DNA of 64,000 nt from Paracyclopina nana (Eukaryota; Arthropoda; Copepoda; Cyclopoida; Cyclopettidae). This document shows positions 1 to 17,667 of this stretch, piece by piece. The notes under the pieces were generated by a model. It ran no database searches and was not told the origin of the DNA. It saw nothing but the letters and a program-made list of their open reading frames with translations. The position numbers and the translations under genes are program-made. Position 1 is the first letter of the stretch; every line of letters starts with the position of its first letter. The stretch spans positions 5,766,001 to 5,830,000 of the forward strand of contig JAGUCH010000005.1 in NCBI GenBank assembly GCA_019096065.1, in the 5' to 3' direction.

Positions 1-1244
1 ACATTTGCTTTGAAAATGAAATTGTCGTCTATTAGGAGCTATAGAAGCTATCTTTGCTTGTTGCAGTGCAGTCGTATTTTGACGCTCATTCGCTGATAAT
101 CTTTACAAAATGACCGAATCGTGGTACATTAGCGTACGTTCCAAGGGTCAGCTTTTGTTTCATTACTTTTTTAAAAGTTGTTGGCTTCCTTTTTAAGTTG
201 TAAAAATGGCGTGAGGGGGGCCTAAGTGATGTCTTTAGTAGGTGGAGTATAATATATCACAAGCGCAACTTTCCGACGATGCTAATAGAGATTACGAGCC
301 TAAAGTAATTTTCTCACATACAAAGAAGCATCGTTTCATCGTACATCAGCAAAGAATGTGTAAAAACGCAAAAAGTTCTCTTTCATGGCATATAGTAAGA
401 TTTTAGCTGGAATTTAGGGCGGCTGGCGGCGGGAAGTCGTTATATAATATAGTAAAAGCATCGGCATATTTTACGACGTTCTTTCTCGTGAAATTGTACG
501 TAGTAATAGCATGGAGGGTAGCATAGTATAATTATGATGCAGTTTCACTTAACGCTCTAAAATACTCTTCATCTTGTAGTAGTCTTAACTAAGGGTCTTT
601 TTTCACCTCGTTTGCTTGGAGGAGCAGCTTTCTTTTTTTAATTGTAGCATATGTTGCTGTAGTAGTATAAAGTAGCAAATTGGTGAGAGAGTTTCAAGAA
701 GCAATTTTCTAGTGGAACTACTGAATTAAGTGTGCTCGCGCGGCGGGGAAAAAGCAAGTTATAGTGGATGAATAAAATGGCCCTTTTCGTGGAGAGGCCC
801 TCGTTCAATAGCTTTAAAGTACATGTGTGACTTTTCAATCATTTGAATTTCGATTTTGTCATATTTACGCGTGACACGTCGTGATCTAAAACGCTAGTTT
901 TCGTGGCTGCTGCTTCTGATGGATCATGACTCGTAGCTATCACAGCTCTATTTTCTTCTTCCTCTTCAGAAATATTCATAATAAAGACGGTTTTTGCCTC
1001 CCTTACGGTTAATTGTTGTTTTGGTATTATAACGTTGAAGTGTCTAAAGCTTGTCTTCATTTCGTGATAGTTGGTGTCGGGTTTTTTTTCGGTTGAGAGA
1101 AGAGCTCCTTTCCGATGTCGTCAGCTAAAAAGCAGAGAAAGGAGAAAAGAGATGAAAAGAGCTTTCTTAACTACTATGGCCTGAGAGAATGAAAATAAAA
1201 AAGTTGAAATTAATAGCAGAAGTAGCCGAGTTCCGCTACCTTAA
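1..1244. other. Intergenic, no gene recognised
   Basis: AT-rich sequence downstream of the CELF stop codon, which lies at 1245-1247 on the minus strand. Its right part is presumably the 3' UTR of that gene. Short open frames are present on both strands, but none shows a recognisable domain or a plausible splice context. Confidence 0.5.
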
Positions 1245-2667
1245 TTAGTAGGGCCTGCTGGCCTCCTTTGGCCTCTTCAGTTGGACCTTCAGTCGCTTCA
1301 TGCCAATTTGGAACCCATTCATGGCTTGGATCGCGGCTTGAGCGCTGTTGGGATTATCAAAGCTGACAAATCCTGGAATATACATAGAGAGTGCATCAAT
1401 AGATGTGAGAAAGCCATAACATGACAGCGGTTGATAGGCTTACCGAAACATTTGCTTTGGTTCGTGGCTCGGTCGATAAACACTTTGGAGCTGATGACGT
1501 TTCCAAACGGCAAGAACATCTGCATGAGCTCCGCATCCCCAAACTCTTGGGGTAGGTGGTAGATGAAGAGATTACAGCCCTCGGGACCGGAGATCGAGCA
1601 GCCTGCGTCAAAACATGATTATAATGACTATTTTCAGCAAGAAACGTTGTACTGGGTCAAGAGTTTTAGTTCAGGCTTTTTCAATGCCACTTAATGCTTA
1701 AGATGGCGCCACAGTAGAGAAGGAGAAAATACCAGAGATTTACTTTTCTGCTATATATATTTTTTTTGGCATTTTTGGTGAACGAACGGCGAAAATAATT
1801 TTTTTACAATATCATACTGTGCTTTTCTACTATATGTGTTTTTTTGGCACTTTTGGCGGCCAAATGGCGAAAACTGTATGGTATAATGTGAAATTTCTGC
1901 GTAAACAAACCGCTGCGCCATCTTGCGGATAATTCCCACTTTTAAATACATACCTATGCCAGGATAGGGTATTGTTGGGTACGTCTGAAGGGTGGCTGCG
2001 TTCTCATTGCCAAGACTTTGAGCTATTGAAGGTAAATTTAATTATGCAGTGCGTGTCATTTCGGTTATTTTAGAATATTGGTTACATGTGTAAGCGGCAG
2101 GATGGAGGCCGGTGGCTGCGAAAACAGCAGCAGCTGTTAAGGGCTCCGTTGACTGGGCCTGGCCCACCGGACTGGGCGTGCCAGGGCAGCCCTGGACGGC
2201 GGCAGCCGCGGCCGCGGCCGCCAGGGCCCCATTGACGGCATGTGGACTTTGGTGGCCTCCTGACCCTATAACAATGAGAAGAATTGAACAGATCCCAACT
2301 TCTTCCAATCTCCTTATTTTTAGTTACGATATCACATAGACAACTGCCATAATACATATGACACTGTGTATTTTACGAGAACTCACCATGAAGGTAGGTT
2401 CTGCTTGGAAAGGTTTGCTCATAAAGGAGTTCCATTTCTGAATATGTAGTATTATGATGATAAGTATGTGCTCACTATGCAAGCGAAATGGGGGAGGGTC
2501 AGGGATTTACCTGTGGTTGGGGTGACGACCCCCGAAGTGAGGCCGTTGATGCCAGCCTGGCCAAGCTGGGCTGTGGGCAGGCCTGTGATGGGGCTAAGGT
2601 ACGACCCCGCAGCGGCCGCGGCGGCCGCAAGGCCCGCAGGGTTAGACGTGGCCGCCACGAGGGCCGC

Positions 2668-2709
<42 letters not shown>

Positions 2710-3100
2710 ATGAATGAACTGGAAAAACAAAGGAGGAAGGATATCACTCGCATTCAAATCGATGTGCAAATATGTAGACTACCTGAGCTGCTGCGAAGGT
2801 GCCATAGGATCCGAACTGGTTGAATACGAAAGGGTTCAAAAGGCCCATATTGCCCGCAGCCGCCATTTGTTGCATTCTTCGGAGGTGTCTTTCGGCGTCA
2901 CTAATTTTGACCACGAGGCTAGCACTCTAAAATTAAGATTAATTAAAGATATTTTGGAAAGCTCGTGAAAGCTGCCAACTTACTTACGGGCATAACTTGT
3001 CGACCACCAGCGAAGAGGTCGAGGTCAACTGTGTCAGCCTCGCAGTTATCGGTGGTAGCCGGTGGATTCAGAGAGGCTGTCGTGGAGGCTGTGATAGACC
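1245..3100 (-). CDS. Bruno/CELF-family RNA-binding protein, 3' exons (RRM3 end)
   Basis: Six minus-strand exons are read at 2988-3100, 2783-2926, 2511-2718, 2086-2265, 1444-1602 and 1245-1372, and all join in frame. The last two encode the third RNA-recognition motif of CELF/Bruno proteins, with [25 protein letters not shown] and the family C-terminus [16 protein letters not shown] proteins bind GU-rich RNA and control splicing and translation. Upstream exons encode the divergent linker: [18 protein letters not shown], equivalent to the end of RRM2, then a polyglutamine run (about 2660-2706) and polyalanine. The exon at 2988-3100 (ends GGRQVMP) is not a standard CELF exon. RRM1 and most of RRM2 were not found, so the gene model is 5'-incomplete. 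The family call is secure; the 5' structure is not. Confidence 0.85.
1701..1931. repeat. Dispersed GATGGCGCC repeat, copy 1
   Basis: Begins agatggcgccac, contains the family words 'aaaataccaga' and 'ttggca(t/c)ttttgg', and ends gcgccatcttgcgg. The central block is duplicated (tttttttggcatttttgg near 1760, tttttttggcacttttgg near 1840). It lies in the CELF intron 1603-2085. Four further copies occur in this window. Confidence 0.75.
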
Positions 3101-5407
3101 CTGCAAAGCAAGAGTTTTCTTCTTTCAGTGAACTGGTATGAAGTAGTGGTGGGTGTGAAGACGACGACGACGACGTATATTATAAAGTATAAAGCGAGGA
3201 CGTTAGCCGATAGCAAGCTGTTGCTTCAGCCTCAGCCTCGACGGCCTGAGCGGCCGTGGTACGTACCACGGCTTTCTATTGAGCAAATTGGTGCATGGTA
3301 GCCAGTAGTACACTGTGTGTGCTTTCTCTATGCAAAGCTACCGAGCTAGATCGCGAGTAGGAGCGCAACAACGCGCCATGGCTGCTATGTGGCCTCGCTT
3401 TACCAGCCTCGCAGCCTCTCGTCATCATCATCATCATCTTCGTGATATACAGTATATTATGATATTACCTTTGCTGCTTTCGAAAATATTCGACGACGAC
3501 TCGTGACTACTCAGGCTGCTGCTGCTTTCATGGCCGTACTCTTCTTCTGTCGCAGTTAGGGTGGCTTGAAGGGGCCTGTTGCCTAGCATGCCATGGGGTG
3601 AGGACCGAAGGGAGTCTGCTTTTTAACTGTGCTGGCTGCAACAATATCGAATATGTGTGTGTGACTGACGAGCTTTCCTCTTCCAAAGATATATATACTA
3701 ACTATGCACGCGCGCGCACCAATACATGTAGCTAAGCATACGTAACAGGTACATATACAATGTATCTGAAGCAGCATTGATTATGTCTCAGCCGCTTCAT
3801 CCCAGCCATGAGAGGCTGTTTATGCTAAGCGAGTGTGTGTATACACCGACAGTTCCACAACGACGAAGTTGAGCCTGCTTTCTTTCAATATGGCAAATAA
3901 GCTTACCTTCCAATTTTGTGAGTATGCTATTTTTCTCCGCAATTGCTTCTACCAGGGACCAGCCTCAAATGTATTTGTCTCAAAGAGGATGATGATGCTT
4001 TGGAGGCGGAGAGCAGCGGTGGCAGAGTGTGTTTTTCGTCTGGAAAGAGTCTTTGGTGTGAGCCTCTAAAGAAGAGGATGAACAATGGCGCCAAAGCGCA
4101 ACAGCCTCCTTGCCGTCGAAGTCGTGTGCTCTCGCTGGCTGTTGCGCCTTTCTACTTTCCCCTCCTTCTACGAGCGCTACACGAGGCTGCGTGAGCACTA
4201 AGCTGCCAAAGTGTTCCTCATACTATATAGCGTTGTCAACCATGCCATGATTGTCGTCGCATGCATCCATCTAGCCAAAATGCCGGCCTGCCTTCGTAGC
4301 CTTCGTATACCGGTTCAAAAGCTGGCTTTCTCTCCCTGCTGCTGCTGCTCGTAGCTTCCTCATCTCTGGAGCTCCAACCACCAACATCATGCCAATTCCA
4401 CTGTTGCTTGCTTTCTCCCCTGCTATACCTAGCCAGAGACTCAAGCAGCAGCAGCAGCACCCCGAAATCGTGAAACTGTGTCACGTTGAAAAGGGCTTTC
4501 TTCTCTCCTCCACAGTGGAGCGAGCTGCAGTCGATTTCCCACTCAAGTTGGATTTATAAAGGGAGTCGCATTATCTATTCACATGTTAAGCCGCAGTAAT
4601 GAATTATAGCTGCCCGCTACCGCTGCTGCTTTTGATCCCTTGCAGTCTGTATAAAGTATATTGAAAGATACTATTACTGGGAGCTGCTGGGAAAAGCCAG
4701 CTGAGAAGAAAGCTGCTTGCTGGCAACTCCAATTACTTCTATGGCTCGAGATAAAGCTAGCCTCCTCTACTTTTACTTTAGTAGGAGTATAGTGGCCTCC
4801 GATTCCGCGTTGGCCTCCTCCTTGGAGGCCAGTCTCTTTGCCATTAGCTTGCAACCAGTTGTTGCCTTTCGCTGCTATATGAAAAAGGGAACATTTCGTG
4901 CTCCCTTGCCAGCAGCTTTCTTCTTCTACGCGAAGCTAGCTTCTATGTAATGCTACCGGTGGCGGAAGCGGGTATCAAAACTGTTGCTGCTGCAGGGAAG
5001 ATCCACAAGTAGCTAGCATTGCTACTGCTACGTAGGGATGCCATACATATTATGTATTTGGCAGTGGCACAAGAAAAGCTTCCCCTAATGGCTCCAATGC
5101 AACTGGGAGCTTAGGAGAGATACTGGGGGGAATTTGCTTAATTTACTGGGACACAAACAGTTTTCTCAAAGACTGCTTAGCAAAGAGTGATTCTTAAACT
5201 ATCCAATATATACTTGGCAATTTCCTTCTCTATCGTGTTCGGGAAAAACTATCCTCCTCCTCCATCATCATCTGCTCTCTTTGTGTAGCATTAAAAGTTT
5301 ATTCCCAATTTGCAGGTGCACGTATGTCAGTAGGTAGGTGAGGAGGGGGGAGAATAAGGTATAAGCCAATCATGGTATGTAATTAGGGCGGTGTAGAGGC
5401 AATAAAA
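3101..5407. other. No coding sequence recognised
   Basis: Lies between the most upstream recognised CELF exon and the 3' end of the DPP8/9 gene. It contains short low-complexity tracts (a GAC run near 3162-3176, CATCATCAT near 3421-3436, GCA/CTG clusters) and a CGCGCGCG run near 3707. It may hold CELF upstream exons or 5' UTR. I searched for RRM1/RRM2-like peptides on the minus strand and saw none. Confidence 0.4.
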
Positions 5408-10410
<5,003 letters not shown>

Positions 10411-11362
10411 TTGGGCCTCATTCAATTTGCTGTTAGTGTTTGCCTCCTTTTGTTGACAGGACCAAAATAACACACTCTAAAATAACAACAGCGGCTCCGC
10501 CGACGAAACAGCGTTGCCAGATATTTTTGAGTGTGCTAAAAGTCGCCAAACCTCGATTGCCCTTTCTGGCACATCATTGGGCTCATTTGGGCTTTCGGAT
10601 TTAAATTTGGTTAAAAGAAATATTTTTCTATTTTTTAAGGCTTCCTTCGGATAAAAAACTAATTTCAGCCTTTGAGGGGCAGTTTTAGGGCTAAAGCTTG
10701 TTTGGGTACATTCGGGCAAATTCTCGGGTCGTAGAGGGTTTATGACAGCTAGTTTTTCTTCAAATTAGCATAGAGTGTTCCATAAATATTTTTTTCTGAA
10801 TCGAGGACAATCAAGGCTCACTTAATCATGTGTTTTGTTCAATTTGGGCTCATGATATAATTGATAACTTTATCTGTTTGGGTTCATAACACATGGTAAA
10901 TTATTTTTGCTCCCCTTGTATTTTTTCCGCTTTGCAAAGCAGTATAAAACTGATAAGAGATAATTTTTTATTATGCTTAAAATGAAAAAAAAATCAGATA
11001 TTTAAAGAATTGCTAATAGGAGCAATCTGCTTTTTAAAGAATATCCAATTTAGAGTTCATGTTGCTCTAGCTTTGTAGCATTTATTGCAGAGCCTTGGAA
11101 CATGAGCTTTTTTGAGAAATCCGAGATAAAGCACACTTAGAAGCTGCTCGTGAAATTAATCTCCTGACGTACCAGTAAAAAGTGTGGTTCTTATTTTGAG
11201 TGCTCCAAAAATGTGCGTGAGTGGGAGAAAGGAGAAGCAATATGAAAATATTCGTATATTTGACCAACAAAAGCTCTCTCTACTACATAAGTCCAATTAG
11301 AATTATTTTCACACCTAGAAATTTGATCTTGAAAAATAGTGTTACAATGTTTCTTATAATTA
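10411..11362. other. Intergenic between DPP8/9 5' end and kinesin 3' end
   Basis: AT-rich, with no domain recognised on either strand. It should contain the DPP8/9 promoter and 5' UTR and the 3' UTR of the kinesin gene. Both genes are on the minus strand. Confidence 0.5.
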
Positions 11363-14300
11363 TTATAATATGGTGCAAACTCCACTATCTTTTGCACTGC
11401 TCGGTCTTGATCCAAAACCATCGTCAGCATCATCATCCATGGCTATAAAAAAGTTATTTCATTAGAAAGCTTTTAAGCTACAAAAAATCATAAAAAATAT
11501 GCTCTGTTTAAATGGATGCAAGCTACTGTAGAATTAAGGGCTACCAATTACCTTAATTACCTTCAAATTTCTTCAACATCATTGCCACTTGCTCATCATT
11601 TGTGGCAGTGAAAATTCCCTTTAATGTCGAAGTGGGAATTTTCGCCCTATTTCTTTCCTCAGCTCGATCAAGCAATTTCTTGACAAAATCCTATAAAAGG
11701 AAAAGTTTTAATTATGGCTTTCGAAATTGTGAAACGAGAGCTCTTTTTCGTAAGCATTACACATTTTTGCTGCAATCTGGCTTGAGTCTTCTTCAATAAG
11801 AGCAATTCCACAATCGCAGACTGCTTCTGAGGATCCACAACTCTGCCATTCATTTGGAACCCGTTCATCAAATTGGCAGTCCTTCAAAGTAAAAAATGCC
11901 TGGTTAAGCAATTATTCCTTTTTTGGAATTTCCTCAGCGGAAAGATTTTCGGAAAAAGCATTTAAATAATTGCTTGAGAAGTGCGAAAAATCTTACAGGA
12001 TAATTATAGTAAATAAAGCTCTCCGAATCTGGATAGGAGCTTTTCAAGTATTTGAGTGCTTTTAGAGCTCTCCGCATAGTAAATTCACTAAAGGGTTGCA
12101 CAGTGGGGACTTAGGAAAAAATCAAGTCACAACCACTGTTGCTCTAATTAATTACCCCTTTATTAAGAAGTTATTTTTATTTGTGGACCTGAAAGTATAG
12201 CAACAACAAGGAATTTCTGCATTGTGTAACTTTCTCCCCACTTTTTGCGCACCTTTTTTTAAACATATAGTAAAAACTCACTTTGAGAAGACTCCTCTAT
12301 CGGATTTGATGAGGTCCCTGGTTGACAGGCCTTTTTTGCTGGCCACTGCAGATTTTCTGATGTACTGTTTCCCCATAATGTGGACCACAATGCTGCCATT
12401 GTTCAAATATTCCACAAGCTTTAAATAAAAAATCAATCTTAATATACCTTTTAAAACAAGCTAAAACTCAAATACTTGTCTGGTTGCTGGATGAAACTTG
12501 AAAATTTCACTATGGTTGAAATCCGGATTGGCCGTCAAGGATATTTTGCTCGTGACTGTATCCTTTTCGTTCAAATACACACGATACTTGCAGTGCACAT
12601 CCTAAAATGAACATATATGACGATTTGCTACAAATCCCAACCAGAAAATTTGAGCCGTTTTCACCCCAAACAAGTCAACATTTTACAATTACGTTCAGAT
12701 GCCTTGGGAAATGTCTGGTTAGTATATATTATGTATAGCAAGATTTACGGTGTATTTGTTGGGCAATCCTCTGCAGTTCAACAGCTTGAAGACAAAGTTG
12801 ACCTTGGTGCCAACCAAGTCATCCGGAGAGTCGACAAACATGTCATCAGCCTCACTGTACTCCTTGCCCTTTTCATCACAGGGAGCCACTTCCACGTTCA
12901 TGATGCCAATTTTGTTGCCTTTGAGATCCACGACCTCGAGCTGCTCCTTCATTTCCACCATGTAAGCTATGGGCTGGAGGAACACTTGCGCAGTGCCAAT
13001 TTCCACCTCCTGGTTCAAGTCCTCTTGGAAGGGATCTTTCTCCTCCGGAAGGTCCCAATCGTCCTCCTCTTCGTAGTTGTTGTACATCTCCTTCATCAGA
13101 TAGAGCCTATTGAGGAACTTTTCCTTGGGCCACACAAATTCGGTGCCATTCTCCAAGTTTTTCATTTTCACGCAAACTTCCGGCCTTGAGGACTTCATGT
13201 TGTGCTTTTCAAAGCCCTCAGCTTTGCCCTTCAGTTTGCCCACCATATTCGGTGCCACGAGGATGATTTCGAACTTGACTCGTTTGTCCAATTCTTCACT
13301 AATGCTGTTGGCCTCCTCCACAGCTGGCATCACCTCAATGAGGTCCTCGTGGAGCATTGCCACATCTCCAGAGTCCACGTTCTGGATATTGATGCCAGCC
13401 TTGGCAGCAATCTCCTCCTGGGAGTATTCATACGTGATGGGTGGGTAATGCTTCTTCTCGATGCCTTTTTCCAGGGGATTCTGGAAAATCCAGACGTGAG
13501 TGGATCCCACGATGATCCGATCGTTGTGCTCCAGCTGAGTTTCTCCGGAAATGGCGGTGCCATTCACGAGGAGTCTGCAGTCTTTTTCGAAAGGCCTAAT
13601 GAAGACCTTGCCATCCTTCTTGTCGCCAATCTTGATGATGGCGTGCTGGTTATGGATCCTGCAAATGAATCATCATAATATAATGGTGGCGATGTGACTG
13701 ATTCACTCTATGCGTGAGAGAAATGAGGTGAATGATGCTGGGTGACAAGCTGAATAATTTCGCTGCATAATTGATTAATATGATTAAACGATCAGCAGAA
13801 TGGAACCGCGATTTTCAAAAAGTGAGGAAAACATCAGCTTCTCTTTTTTGGGTTTTAATACGAGCCCCAGCCATGTATGGAAATCAAGGAGATAATTTGA
13901 TAATGTAGTGTACATAGTAGAAGTAGCCATAAAAGCAGCACGAGCTGGAGCTTTCTAAAATTATCTGCGGGCGCGGAAAAACAAACATTGGACTGTAATG
14001 TAGCTTTCTTTCCTCTTTTGCAGTCCAAAGGATCATCGACATTTGCTTCTGCTAAAGTGAAAGCAATGCACTACAAAGTAGACATTAGGGGGTGATTTTT
14101 CACGCACACTCATGATGGGCTGGGTTCCCACCCACAATTTCCCCGCAATACACTATTTATGTATATTGGGGAATTTTGTCACTATACAATATGCACAGTT
14201 CATTTACCCTGGACCGATCATGCAGATGTCCGAGTCATTTCCTTTACGGTTACCAATTTCCGTCTCAGTTTTGCGCAGAATGTGGATGATTTTCCCGCTC

Positions 14301-16827
14301 AGTTGGGGGTCGAAATTGAGGTTGTAGAGATGGGGATGGGATTTCTTGTCTTTCTGCAACGCTTGCAAGGCCTCGTCGTTTCCAGCCTGGGCAGCTTGAG
14401 CAGCCTTCAATTTCTCCTCGTAGCTTAATTTCATGTCTTGCAGCTCCTTCTCGTTGTCAGTCATCTGGGCTTTCATCTCCTCCATCCACTCCTTTTTCAA
14501 TTGCTCAATTTCTATATATTATGAAAAAATCAGTTATTTCATTGCTTTCTAAAAGACTAAAGTTAGCTTTCTCTTATTTTAATTTGCTTTAAAGGAAACG
14601 TGAATTTCGACTGCTTTCCAAATTTAGCCATGAATAGCCGATTTTTTGACTGCTTTCTTAATTTATTATAAGTTAAAATTTGAATTTTAGACTACTTATT
14701 AAGAAAAAAATGAATTTACACTGCTTTCTAAAAGTAAAAAAAAATTTGCCTGCTTTCTTAAAGTATATTATGTTTTTTGACAGCCTTATTTATGCAGAGT
14801 TGATAAAAACCGAAATATTTTCTACTGCTCTCTAAATTAATGTAGTAATAAAAATAAACTGAATTTTTAGCAGCAAGATTCCATGAAAAGAGGGAGTATA
14901 ACCTTCTTTGGATAGGTTTTCCCGGTCTGCGATTTTGTTGATTTCATTCATGTCAATTTTCCCTCCGGAGAGCTGAGCTTTGAGCTTCTCATTTTGCTCC
15001 TTCAGTTCACGGATCAGCTTGTCCGTGGGGTCTTCGTTCACCGTGGCTTTCGTTTTGATTTGTTTCGCCCTATCAGCTATATGATAATAGTGAGGGAAAA
15101 GTGTGAAAGGTGTGAAGAATTGCGAAAGCTCCGTCATCAAATTTCTCACCGTATCTCAACGTGGAGAGCGTCTCGTCGTAGTTAATGTCCGCAGGACTCA
15201 ACGCAGCAATCTGCAAATAATGTCAAAAACACCAAATATTACGAACGGTCAGCCAAATTATACGCATTACGTACCATGACAGTTTTGCTGTTTCCCCCCA
15301 GGGCATTCATCAATAATTTGGTCAGCACTGAATCTCGATAGGGAACTCGTACTCCTTTTTGCCCATTGCTTTGATCAGCCAGAGCTTTGATCACGTTGCC
15401 CAGGCAAGACAGGCTCATATTTATTCCAGCTCCTTCCTTTAATCGATCCCCTGTGGCCCCAGTCGACTCAACTCGTTCACTGCAAATGAAAATGATTTTC
15501 TCCTGGCCTGGTGCAAATTATCATAGCATAAAAATGAATACCTTCCAGCCAAGTCAACGAGGTTGACTACAGCCTTCTTCTCCATTTCCTTGCCAGCGTT
15601 GTTCTTGGCCTTTTGGATGAACGTTATGCCAACAATGGTGTGAGCCCTTGAAGAGGTGGCATTCATGTTGGTGCTTGCCACTGTCCTGTTCACAGTGCCT
15701 TGCTCCATTTTGGCAGCAATCTCCTCATAACTCCCCACGACTTCCTCCTTCAAGCCCTCAGCTGTATTTGATAATTAATTTTGTGTAAGAAAATTTTAAA
15801 GTGGATTTTGAGCGTTGTTCATTTACCGTAGAACCCCTTTTTGGGGTGCTGCCTAATTTTTAGGCTCGCGCTTTTTTTGCCCACCATTTTGGCATCGAGC
15901 AAATCTCGAGCCACCTCGTTGTAGATTTCAAGCATGGAGAACTTGACCTCGTACGAGGCCCCTTCGCGTTTCTCCCCAATGCCCTTGTACAGCTCCTCGC
16001 AAAACATGGGCACGAGGCCCTTATTGGCACCATAACCGATGACGGACCAGCTCTTGCCCGAGCCAGTCTGGCCATAGGCAAACAGGGTGGAATTGTAGCC
16101 TTTCCAAGCATTGTCTAGGATCCCTTGGCCGACGTCAGCAAACACTTTTTTCTACACGCAAAATTAATTATTAATGCCATGCCAAGGAGGTAAAATCGAA
16201 TTACAGGGAAAAATCTTCTTGGTATATTTCGCTTTGTAAAGATTAGATTTAGATCATTAGCAATTTCCTTTCATGGTCATTTTGCAGAGCTGAATACATC
16301 AGCCAGGTTATATAAATTGTTACATAAGATATCTGTTAAAATAATTAGCCTAATTAAAAAACCGCTGTATTGCAGTGCATAAATGCTAATATGTTCTTGG
16401 TAGTTCTATTGATATTTTACCTCTGTGCGTGATTAAAAAGCTTGTGTAATTCAAATAATTGAGTATAACTCTCAATATTGAAGGCAAGCCTCAAAATAAT
16501 TATTTCAAGGTTACACCCTAATTAAAAGGCCATAATTGCATGAATTTAGTATGAATAATTGTTTACCTGGTCGCAGAATTTGCTGCCATTGGGGTGGCCA
16601 GGATCAGGGGAGCAGTAGCCATCTTTTTCCTCTTTGCAGCCATCAAACGACCAGTAGGAGTAATCAAAGGAGAACTTCTTAAAGTCATTCGCATCTGCTG
16701 GATTGGTGATGGTGGTCGAGGCTCCAGACATTTGGATGATGAGCTTGGCATTTCTGCCAACCTCCCTGTTGTTGAAAGGCCTGACCCTGACGGCGACCTT
16801 GACATTCTCCACTTCTTCATCGGCCAT
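11363..16827 (-). CDS. Kinesin-3 motor with FHA domain, KIF28/KLP-6-like, predicted CaaX end
   Basis: Thirteen exons join in frame to 1,017 codons: 16567-16827, 15827-16151, 15542-15761, 15275-15479, 15150-15210, 14903-15076, 14208-14511, 12749-13658, 12476-12601, 12282-12418, 11761-11881, 11561-11690, 11363-11442. The N-terminal motor has [11 protein letters not shown], the P-loop GQTGSGKS, switch I NATSSRAH (SSRSH in most kinesins) and switch II DLAGSE. A neck coiled coil and an FHA domain follow (from about residue 480; [15 protein letters not shown]). The [12 protein letters not shown] segment and overall plan match the KIF28/KLP-6 subfamily, whose nematode member transports polycystins in cilia. 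The product ends DSGVCTIL, a CaaX-box-like tail, which is unusual for a kinesin. It is head-to-head with PICK1. A separate exon-like stretch at 11997-12109 breaks frame and is left out. Confidence 0.88.
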
Positions 16828-17667
16828 GTTTCTGATGACGACTGCGATAGGCTGATTATTCAAGGGCTTGTGGTCATGGTTTGTTGTCAGTAGTACTTTG
16901 GTTGTCATGGCAATCACGATTGGAGCTTCAAGTCTTGGGCACCAAAGTCATACCTGGAAAGCAGCTCTTCTTCATGCACTGCTGAAAACTATTACTACTC
17001 CAGCAAATGACGTAGTATCGGATGCCCTCAACCCGCAATTATTAAAGGACTGATGATAATCAATATGGGCAACCGAGCTAAATTGTTTGCAAAACAGTTA
17101 TGTGCATTCTTCTCAACTATTTTATGGGCTGAAATTGAGGAAAGCAAGGAGAAATTGTTGGGCCAACTAAACTTTTATTTCATACTACATTTTAGCATTG
17201 CTTCTGGTTGAAAAGTGAGCTGAAATGAAAATCACTAAAGCATTTGCTTTTCTGTTAGCCTAATCTTTAAAAAGGATCTTATATTCAGTTCAAGAAATTT
17301 ACACATAAATATTTGTTTTACCAGGTCTTCAATTAAGCAAAGTTTTTTGCTTAGCATGAGTCACAAGTATTTACTTTAAGCAAGTATGAATGCTTTTTTA
17401 ATGCTCAATGGAATATTTTTCAGCTCTTAATTAATTGACCTGGCTTGCATGTGTCATTAACTCTTACAAATGCATTATGCAGTAGCAGCATTTGGAAGGC
17501 ATTTATAGTAGTAGTATACAGTGCAGTGGTAGCACAGTAGAAAGAAAGCCTTTTCAGTGCTGGCTCCTCCAAGTGCAGCAGCACAAGTGGAGGCTGAAAA
17601 TCAGCTGCACCAGCTTACTACACATGATTTCCTGACAGCTGTGAAAATTCAGCCATACATCAACAAC
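16828..17667. promoter_or_regulatory. Divergent intergenic region, kinesin / PICK1
   Basis: The two start codons (16827 on minus, about 17668 on plus) face away from each other over about 0.8 kb, so both 5' control regions must lie here. An acceptor-like tttcag at 17550-17555 followed by an open frame suggests that a PICK1 5' exon or upstream coding part may also be here. No specific promoter motif could be assigned. Confidence 0.4.
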
